Assembly (NCBI GenBank): GCA_019009955.1
Contig: CM032229.1
Span: forward strand, 7,546,001 to 7,610,000
Source: Riptortus pedestris
Taxonomy: Eukaryota; Arthropoda; Insecta; Hemiptera; Alydidae
Reading direction: 5' to 3'
DNA: 64,000 bases
Each line of letters opens with the position of its first letter. Position 1 is the stretch's first letter. Shown here piece by piece: positions 55,879 to 64,000 of the stretch. Both the position numbers and the translations under genes were made by a program. The notes beneath the pieces were generated by a model. That model did not search any database and was not told the origin of the DNA. It saw only the letters and a program-made list of their open reading frames with translations.

Positions 55879-56427
55879 ATATTTGTCTGTTACCGCTCTA
55901 GCGGTCGCAATTTTTGTTCGATCGTTACCAAACTCGATATTTAGTCGTTTTATGTCAAAAGAAAGATCAAGTTCGTTAACGGCTGAAATCGGACTACGGG
56001 GAGGGGGGGTTTAGAGAGGAGGATTTCCGAAAATTCGAAATATCTCCGTTACTATTCGTCGGATCGAAAAATTGTACAGAATCAATCTTATTGCAAATTA
56101 AATTTACTATAAATATTGTTCTATACATTTATTCTTTATCTTGAATATTAACCGAGATATTTGCATTTGTATTCTGCGTGTGGTACCAGTAGGCTATGTT
56201 CGGACTTTCCGCCGAGAGCTCTGGCGGCCTTTTCCATAACTATCCGTCCCTCGTGAATAGGTTTACAGGTTAGGTTAACTGTGTTTCGGGGCTAGAAACT
56301 ACTGGGTTATTACGCCCTAAATAATGTTTTAGGTTTAGAGGTTTCTTTCTATTACAGTTATTAGGCAGATTTCTCTATTGTAAAACTTCACGTGGGAAAT
56401 CTGCTTAGTTTACGCAGCCCCTGCGTG
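55684..56427 (+). mobile_element. HINE-like element (module B), near-identical sister copy
   Basis: Same start and interior as 54817, with its own (TA)n(TATC)n at 55811-55880. The last ~11 bases after the terminal hairpin (ACGCAGCCCCTGCGT) are missing. Confidence 0.87.
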
Positions 56428-56596
56428 TTTAATATTATGAAGATAATGAAATAGAATTGAGAATATACAGAAACAGAACAGAGTTATTATTACTGGCACC
56501 ATACTGTTGCCTAACCTGAAAGAAGGGTGAGTTCCCTCTTGTGTAACTTCAAGCCCTTACCAATACATTTTAATCTCCCTTCGTACTTCTATCTTA

Positions 56597-58235
56597 TATA
56601 TAAAAATGAATGTTTGTATGTATGTCCTTTATAGACTCGTAAATGGCTGAACCGAATTTTATGAAACTTGGTATGTATATTACTACTAACTCAGGCTAGG
56701 TTTCTGACTGTATTAATATTCTCTGAGATCAACAGGAGTGGGGCTTATAAGGGAGGCCTGAAATTAAAAGTAGTGATATTTCGTTTCCTATTGGGTTTTC
56801 AGCAAATATGCTTATAACAAAAGGTTTTTGTTTTGTTATTTACAGTAACTTTTGTAATACACACTTTTGTCGTATACCGAAGTAAACATGAGTTATACGC
56901 TAAAAACAATAGTGGGAGTCAACAATTTTATATGACACAAAATACTCAACCGAACTAAACGAAACTCAGTATGTGATTTGGTATTAACACCTCCCTGATT
57001 ATAAGCTATATTAATATTTTCGAGGTATGATCAGGAGTGGGGGTTATAAGGGATGCCTGAAATTAAAAATAGCGATATTTCGTTTTCTATTGGTTTTTCG
57101 GCAATTATACACATAAAAAAAGTTGTTTTTTTGTTATTTAATGTAGCTTTTGATATATGCACTTTTTCGGTATAACGAAGTATAAATGAGGTATACACGT
57201 AAAACTATAGAAGGGGGCATTAATGTTATAGTACACGAAAGACTAAATCGAAATCAACGAAACTCCGTATTTTTGACTATAAGCTATATTAACGTTTTTA
57301 GGAACGAAAAGGAGTAGGGGTTTTTGGGGAGGCATGAAATAAAAAATCGAAATATTTGGTTTCCTATGTTTTTTTTCGGGGAACGCGCACATGACAAAAG
57401 ACGTTTAATTTGATATTTAGAGTGACTTAGTGACTTTTGTAATATACATCTTTATAGTTTATTATAAAACAAGCAATTTGTATAGACGTTTTGTTTGTCA
57501 TCAATGCGTATCCATGTATGAATTTATTCAACTTAGTACCTCGATGGATTAACACACTTTCATTAAACCTAACAGCCATTATCAGGTTGAATGAAGACCA
57601 GATTATATTGTCATGCCCCCCCCCCTCCTCTTTCCTAAACATTAATAAATCAAAAATGTCAGTTTCTCCTTAAATGTATTTAATACTTTATTTAATTAAT
57701 ATAGGAAAATTAATTCAACAAACGCTTTTGTATTATGAAGAAAATATAATAAGAATTATTAACATAAGTTAATGTAAACAAAACTGATATCTTAAAAGGA
57801 GGGATGTTTGTTGGCAACAGTGAGTTTAGAGGGGAGAGGTGGAAGACTTCCTTTCTGTCTCCTCGCTGCTAGCCTTATATTTCAGTGAGTTGTTTAAGCT
57901 ATTTAATTAATTAATTATTTTAATATATCCATTAATTATTGTAATAAATTGTTTTAATAGTATTAATAATATGGTTAATACGATAATCTATTATTATGTT
58001 TTATATATAGGTATATAAAAATACATGCACTGGAAACGGGTAATATAAAAATATTGTGTATTTTGTTGAATTAAGTTCATAAAAAATACTTTTATTAATA
58101 ACATACCGGGTCGGGTGTAAATCCTAAGCATTGAGACGGGAAAATGTAAAAATATTGTACAAAGTAATGCCCAAATACCATCATCATTCAGCCTCAAATG
58201 ATTTCCTGGGCGAAGCCGGGTACCTTAGCTAGTTA
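56597..58235 (-). repeat. Long 'TACCCGG' repeat, minus orientation
   Basis: Reads backwards from GCCGGGTACCTTAGCTAGTT (about 58214-58233) to the tail with GGCTGAACCGAATTTTATGA (56645). The inner ~300-bp block recurs at about 56690, 57000 and 57290 (ATTATAAGCTATATTAATAT; AGGAGTGGGGGTTATAAGGG). A part at 57770-57960 does not match. Confidence 0.6.
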
Positions 58236-58289
58236 CTATATAATTTGTTTATTTATTATCGCTCGCAGTGTGATCTCCTGCATATAAAT

Positions 58290-58382
58290 CTTCAGCTATT
58301 GAGGTCGTACTCATGACGCGGTTTTCAAAAATGTCTATCGATCCTACCTAGGAGATGACGAAAATGAGGTCCGTTCAAAATT
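58290..58382 (+). mobile_element. HINE-like element, 5' fragment
   Basis: CAGCTATTGAGGTCGTACTC, then CCATCGAT-like CTATCGATCCTACCTAGGAG and ATGACGAAAATGAGGTCCG; directly followed by the next repeat. Confidence 0.55.
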
Positions 58383-58388
58383 ATATAT

Positions 58389-59655
58389 ATACTAGCTCAG
58401 ATACCCGGCTTCGCTCGGGAATTCATTTGAGGCTGAATGGTGATGGTATATTTTTGGCAAGGCTTTATTTTGCACAATATTTTGACATTTACCCGTCCCA
58501 GTGTTTAGGGGTAACACCCGTCTTTTCTGGGGATTTGTTAATAATAAAATTAATTTGTTATGTAAGATTTCACTGTCCTGCATATTGTCATATTTCCCGT
58601 TTCCTGTGCATTATGCATAGATTTGAATTATTAAGGAGAAAATATTGACATACATTTGAATTAATTGTTAGCAAATTTCTATAAATAACAAAATAAACAA
58701 CTTTTGTTATGTGCATATTTGCCGAAGCCCCAATAGGAAATCACTATTATTAATTTCAGGCCTCCCTTATAACCCCCACTCCTGCCCGTCCCTAGAAATG
58801 TTAGTATGGCTTAATATAGTATAAGGAAGGCGTTCGTGTTAATACACATACTGAGTGTTTTATTTTGTTCGGTTGAGTCTTTTGTGCCAAATAAAATTGT
58901 TGACTCCCGCTATAATTTTTAGCGTATAACGCCTTTATACTTCCGTATACGGCAAAAGTGTATATAACAAAAGTTACTGTAAATAACAAAATAAACAACT
59001 TTTGTTATTGGCATAATTGCTGAATAAGCAATAGGAAACGAAATATCGCTATTTTTAATTTCAGGCCTCTTTTATAACCCCCACTCCTGCCCGTCCCTAG
59101 AAATGTTAGTATGGCTTATTATAAGGAAGGCGTTAGTACTAATTCACATACCGAGTTTGGTTTAGTTCGGTTGAGTCTTTTGTGCCAAATAAAATTGTGA
59201 ACTCCCGCTATAGTGTTTAGCGTATAACTCATTTATACTTCCGTATACGGCAACAGTGCATATAACAAAAGTTACTCTAAATTACAAAATAAACAACTTT
59301 TGTTATGTGCACATTTGCTGAAAAAGCAATAGGAAACGAAATATCGCTATTTTTAATTTCAGGCCTTCCTTATAACCCCCACTCCTGATTGTCTAAGAGA
59401 ATAATAATATAGCCTAAAGTCTAAGTTGGGCTAGTAGTAATATACATACCAAGTTTCATAAAATTCGGTTCAGCCGTTTATGCGTGAAAAGGTAACAAAC
59501 AAACAAACAAATAAACAAACAAACAAACAAACAAACAAACAGACACCAAAGAAACAAAATGCAGTTATGGTGTCTATGATATGTGAAACGAAAAGTTATC
59601 GTGAAATTTCGCGAAAAAAATCAATGTACAGACAGAGGTTACAATTTTATATATA
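58389..59655 (+). repeat. Long 'TACCCGG' repeat, plus orientation, with tandem ~300-bp blocks
   Basis: Starts ACTAGCTCAGATACCCGGCT, TCGCTCGGG. The block AACAAAATAAACAACTTTTG recurs at about 58685, 58985 and 59285. The end has (AAAC)n at 59497-59540, CAGACACCAAAGAAACAAAA and CAATGTACAGACAGAGGTTA. Same layout as 33409-34655. Non-coding. Confidence 0.65.
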
Positions 59656-60000
59656 TATAGATTTGTCTGTTAACGCTCTAGCTGTCGCAATTTTTGCTTG
59701 ATCATTACCAAGCTCAATATTTAAACATTGCATATAATCAATCTTATTGCAAACTACTATAAAAATTGCTAAATACATTTATTCTCTATCTTGAATATTA
59801 ACCGAGATATTTGCGTTTTTATTAAGTGTGTGCGAATAACGGACGAGACGAGATCAGCTAACTTCAGTTCTAGTCGTGGGTTTCCGCCAAAAGGTGGTTC
59901 GGCCGTTTCCGTAACTGTTCGGCTCTCGTGAAATTTCTTTATTATAAAACTTCAGTGGGAAATTTGCTTAGTTTACACAGCTCCTGCGTGATGGACTTTT
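59656..60000 (+). mobile_element. HINE-like element, 5' truncated (module C), first of a head-to-tail pair
   Basis: Enters at TTGTCTGTTAACGCTCTAGC, has GGACGAGACGAGATCAGCTA and GGTTCGGCCGTTTCCGTAAC, and the full 3' end AATTTGCTTAGTTTACACAG, CTCCTGCGTGATGGACTTTT. The next copy starts at the very next base. Confidence 0.8.
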
Positions 60001-60813
60001 TAGCAGATTTCCCTTGAGGGAAATCAGCTATTGAGGTCGTACTCATAACGCGATTTTCGAAATATTTCTTCAAATGTCCATCGATCCTACCCAGGAGATG
60101 ACGAAAATGAGATCCGTTCAAAATTATATATAATTTGTCTGTTAACGCTCTAGCAGTCGCAATTTTTGTTTGATCGTTACCAAACTCGGCGGGTATTTAA
60201 ACGTTTTATACAAAAAGACAGATCAAGTTCGGGGCTCAGGTTGGCCGTGCGAGTTGGGGCGTTGGTCCTAATCTCGCATGGTAGACCAGAAAAACGGTCT
60301 TGAGTTCGATTCTCGCCCTGGGCAGTAGAAATTTATTCAGTGACGGACTCACTAAATAAACTCCTTGAGCCCACCCTGGCTAGAAAAGGGTGGTAACCTG
60401 TAGATAACCCGTCCCGACTAGCCTAATAGCATAAAGTGGACGTAAATAATAATAAACAGATCAAGTTCGTTAATGGCTGAAATCGGACGAGTCGGAAGGG
60501 GGGTATAGAGGGGGGATTTTCGAAAACTCAAAATATTTCCGTTACTATACGTCGGATCAAGAAATTGTATAGATCCAATCTTATTGCAAATTAAAATTAC
60601 TACACATATTGTTTTATACATTTATTCTCTATCTTGTATATTAATCGTGATATTTGCATTTTTATTAAATGTGGGCGGACGAGTGAGTTTCCCGCCAAAA
60701 GCTAGTTCGGCCGTTTCCGTAACTGTTCGGCTCTCGTAGGGAGATTTCTCTATTGTATAACTTTACGTGGGAAATCTGCTTAGTTTACGCAGCCCCTGCG
60801 AGACGGACTTTTT
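60001..60813 (+). mobile_element. HINE-like element, full length (module C), with SINE inside
   Basis: Starts TAGCAGATTTCCCTTGAGGG and ends AGCCCCTGCGAGACGGACTT, TTT. It is interrupted by the SINE at 60232-60455. The microsatellite is reduced to a few TA units. Confidence 0.87.
60232..60455 (+). mobile_element. tRNA-derived SINE, best copy, with 14-bp target duplication
   Basis: It starts GGGCTCAGGTTGGCCGTGCG and has a Pol III B box GTTCGATTC at 60304-60312. The body has TAGAAAAGGGTGGTAACCTG and the tail GACGTAAATAATAATAA. ACAGATCAAGTTCG stands on both sides (60218-60231 and 60456-60469). The tRNA-like head and LINE-style duplication make it a SINE, about 224 bp. Confidence 0.88.
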
Positions 60814-60839
60814 ATAAGTTTTCTCAAGTTTTCCGAAAA

Positions 60840-60940
60840 GTTGATAAAACGTGTAAACACCGAGTATGGAAATATGAAAGTATTGTGTATAGTGAACTCT
60901 TATTTCTGGAGCAAAGCCAGGTACCTTAGCTAGGTAATTT
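60840..60940 (-). repeat. 'TACCCGG' repeat, end fragment, minus orientation
   Basis: GCAAAGCCAGGTACCTTAGC, preceded by AACACCGAGTATGGAAATAT, equals the reverse of the family start. Confidence 0.5.
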
Positions 60941-61755
60941 AACAAAATTGTTAAATAACAGGTTAATTAATTAAGGACATAGTCTCCTTCAATGTAACTA
61001 CAATCATTGTTTGCTGTGGAAGGATAAATGTGTCTAATCTAATAACTCTCAAGGATAAGACAACAATAATTGCCTAAAAAACTGATTACATATGTTTACT
61101 TACATGCATTTGAACCAAAAATAATCCTTATAAAATCTCACTGATGAATTTCTCAAAACAGCAGTGGATCTTGAAAGAATCACTAGTCATACAACTAGAA
61201 AGCTATCTTTGTTATTTGAGAGGCAGTGTAATCGCTAGAGGATTACAAATCAGAATAAAAACATTCCAGAATGGCATCCCTCAAAGGATATCTTGTAACC
61301 CTCATTATATTTCAATCTTATTAATGGCACAACTAGTCTCTTTCTTTGCAATAAAACAATATCTAAGCAGATGATATTGATTTCAGAAGTCAAAAGCTAC
61401 GTTACATTATTTCTAAATCTTGGTTTTCAAGCCATGTTTCAACTAGGCAGCAAAATGAAAATATACTTTACCCATGCTTTATTAGACTTTTTCCAAATAA
61501 AATTAAACCACTTTCAAGACAGATTGAATGATATCCAAGTTAAATTAAGTCAAATATTACTATTTTTAATTCCAATTCTTCCAAGTTTGTCCAGACCCAA
61601 TTAATTTTCTTCAAATTACAAGTCGTGTGAAGATGACCATATTATGGAAAAGTTAAATGAAATATAGGGTTTGAAGTTATGATCAGAAAAATCAGTTAAA
61701 TAGGTAAAATTAATAACATTATTCCCTCTCAAAAAACATTTAATGTGAAAAAAAA
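60941..61755. other. No recognised feature
   Basis: AT-rich; frames at 61144-61374 and 61371-61604 have no motif that I recognise. Confidence 0.35.
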
Positions 61756-61785
61756 TCAAAATGTTCAAAGTTGAAATTGCTTTAG

Positions 61786-61915
61786 AAAAAGTTGAATTTG
61801 ATTTGAAAAAAAAAAAAATCAATTTGCCAAATAGTTTTAGACCTGGGAAAAGTTCAATTTGTTTTGGAAAATGTTCTATTTGTCGCAGGGAAGGTTCAAT
61901 ATGACGTGGAGAAGG
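61786..61915 (+). repeat. Degenerate 21-bp tandem repeat
   Basis: Units at 61846, 61867 and 61888, each 21 bp (GGAAAAGTTCAATTTGTTTTG; GAAAATGTTCTATTTGTCGCA; GGGAAGGTTCAATATGACGTG); related units at 61786 and 61909. Translated in one frame it gives a seven-residue pattern with KVQF/NVLF/KVQY. Confidence 0.55.
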
Positions 61916-63360
61916 TACATAATTACCACATTCAATCAGTCAGTAGTTTTGAAGGGAAAGTAGTCCATCTCAAGAAAGAAGAAATAAATATCCTTTTATT
62001 GTTAGTCAATACCTTTTGTTATCGTATTACTTTTATTATTTTCTTTTCTATTGATGGACATTACAATATGAATAAAAATATAAAAGTTATTGTTAAAGGA
62101 ATGTTTTTCTCCAGACATGATTGGTTATTGCTTTATCTAAAAGTTTAGTGCTTAACAAACAAGACTTCATAAAAACCATTTCCTCAAAAATTAAGACAAA
62201 GTTGAAATATTTTGCATTTTTTTTAGTGGTGGGAGAGGTAATAAGTAGAAAAAACAAAATGAGCCACTTAATATAATATATTTATATAATATAGATATAT
62301 GATTTATTCCAATAAAAGTATTTCTTTTCTGTAGAAATAGTCTAGCTAAGTTTATATATTTCAAGAAATTCATATAACAAACATTTAAACTAAATGAAAA
62401 CTTAACAGTCTATTACATAAGTATTTCTCAACCCAAGCATGCAAAGAACATGAAAAAACATACACATAAATATTACTACAGATTTGATAGAAATGGAGTT
62501 TACAACTGATGGCAAAATGCTCTTGTCAAAGCTGCGTGTAATGGGCATGGCTGTTCTTGCTTATTTTGCCACTGAGTTTACTATTTCTGTCTTAGGTTAA
62601 GAAAAACTTGCTAACACTATGAAGACATGACAAAAACTAAAGAACACAGCCATTTTATCCTTTTATACTAATTTTAAAAAAATCTCAAAATTTTTATTCT
62701 TTTTACTGAAAAAAAATATTGCATTCTGAAGTAGTAAACACAGGTTGCTTCTGTAGTTTTTGTAGTACTCCATTACTTGTAAAATACAAAATAAAATAAG
62801 TACACATTTAAAAAAAAAACAGTCTGATAATACATCTAGTTAATATGTAACTAACACTATAGAATATATACTTCTTAAAATAGATTAATTGGTAACAAAA
62901 AAGATTACTTTCCTCTAAAATATGTCAAGGCCTCTAAAAGGGCTTTGTCATATTTTACATTCGAAGCAAATTCATTGCATCAATTTATTTCTGTTACTAC
63001 AAGTGATAAGTATTTTTTCGGCAATATCTCTTGCATAATTCTTTAGGGCATTATTATTTACACAAGGACTGGGTTTTATTATTAAGAAACGGCTGAGCCA
63101 GAAACGTTAGAAAATAAATGATACAAGTATGATTTTTAACAATGGAAATTTAATACTCTAATAGTAATAATTTAATACTAGAACTTACGATTATTTTCAT
63201 TAAAGCTTTCTCTTTAAGCGACCATCTGCAGAAGCAGTCGTCGCCAAGTTTTTTATTACATGATACATATATACATTTTAAAATCAATATGAAACTTATG
63301 TTTACTAAAAAACAAGACAATAAAAATATTTCAGCTGGAGAATATTAATGTAATAAAAAA
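61916..63360. other. No recognised feature
   Basis: AT-rich. Short frames lack motifs. It may belong to an intron or flank of a gene beyond the window. Confidence 0.35.
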
Positions 63361-63364
63361 TATA

Positions 63365-63655
63365 TTGATGAGTTTGTCACTAAATAAATTCATATTTACC
63401 ATGTGAGAAGCCAACTCACAACTCTAGGTTTTTATATGTTTTATCTAGTTTATTGTGTAAACTAGATAAAACTTAATAGAAAAAAACGTAGTCTTGAGTT
63501 TGATTCCCGCCTGGGCAATAGAAATTTATTTAGTGACAAACTCATTAAATAAAATCCTTAGTCCCACCCTGGCTAGCAAAAGGGTGGTAACCTGTATGTA
63601 ACACATCCGAATTAGCCGTAGTAGCAAAAATTGGACGTTAATAAATACTAATATA
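63365..63655. mobile_element. Two SINE pieces in opposite orientation
   Basis: The plus piece (about 63485-63655) has GAGTTTGATTCCCGCCTGGG, AGGGTGGTAACCTGTATGTA and the tail. A short minus piece (about 63365-63440) has GATGAGTTTGTCACTAAATA and ACTCACAACTCTAGG. Between them AACTAGATAAAAC and its reverse form a small hairpin. Confidence 0.6.
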
Positions 63656-64000
63656 TAAAAAAGAAGTATACATAATTCAATAAAGGAACTAATAAAAAAT
63701 ACATTTTAATAGGAGAAAATACAACAACTTAACTACAACTAATTCCATTATTGTTGATATGTTTATTTTACAATACACGTATTTTATTTTTTTTTTATGA
63801 ATAATATTTTGCCTTCAAAAATAACGTAGTACCAAACTATCCGCAAGTTACAAAAGTCTCTTTCTCTGTAGATATTGGTCATCAGTGATAGTAATAAATT
63901 AATGAAACCACTGGTGTTGAAATCAGTTTTGATAAATTCGTTTCCTTTATACACACTTCAAGGCTAGCCACAGGCTTCACAAAGCAGTTAGATGTTCGTC
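63656..64000. other. No recognised feature
   Basis: AT-rich end of the window without coding or repeat signals that I recognise. Confidence 0.35.

Noticed and set aside
54817..56427. CRISPR-like or satellite array
   Set aside because: Two dispersed-element copies with 113 bp of unrelated sequence between; no short repeat-spacer pattern. The window is eukaryotic.
60232..60325. tRNA gene
   Set aside because: It has a B box and a tRNA-like head, but it is joined to a 130-bp body and tail, flanked by a target duplication, and repeated elsewhere. It is a SINE.

Overview
This window looks like nuclear DNA of an insect or a close arthropod relative. It is AT-rich and has two spliced genes of clear animal type with long introns. 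The rest is mostly transposable-element debris. The species cannot be named from the sequence; the mix of repeats would fit a large, repeat-rich insect genome such as a hemipteran, but that is inference.

Layout. (1) 1531-21231, plus strand: eleven exons encoding the last ~563 residues of a proton-coupled oligopeptide transporter (SLC15/PTR2 family; Drosophila yin/opt1-like). Upstream exons lie outside the window. (2) 21232-25117: convergent intergenic space filled with copies of one short repeat family. (3) 25118-49835, minus strand: a complete six-exon omega-class glutathione S-transferase (243 residues). Its 732 bp of coding sequence is spread over 24.7 kb, and its introns hold LINE fragments, a mariner relic, a Transib relic and a ribozyme-bearing element. 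(4) 49836-64000: no host gene recognised. This part holds LINE fragments, a solo LTR, the youngest-looking copies of the main repeat family, a SINE and long non-coding repeats.

The dominant mobile family has about 25 copies or fragments, 0.6-1 kb when near full length. It starts with a palindrome (TAGCAGATTTCCCTTAAGGG), carries a (TA)n or (TATC)n microsatellite inside, and ends with GGGAAATCTGCT, a small hairpin and GACGGACTTTTT. These ends resemble non-autonomous Helentrons (HINE/DINE-1-like, rolling-circle). Two copies are joined head to tail with no spacer at 60000/60001.

The most striking object is a 587-bp insertion at 39590-40176 inside one of these copies. It is a partial tandem dimer of a 460-bp unit, flanked by a 12-bp target-site duplication. 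The unit contains a full hammerhead-ribozyme fold: GTC cleavage site, CTGAAGA core, GAAA, and three closed stems. This is the layout of a retrozyme or Penelope-like retroelement.

The two host genes are convergent and unrelated in function: peptide uptake across the plasma membrane, and cytosolic glutathione-dependent reduction or pigment chemistry. Nothing suggests that they work together.
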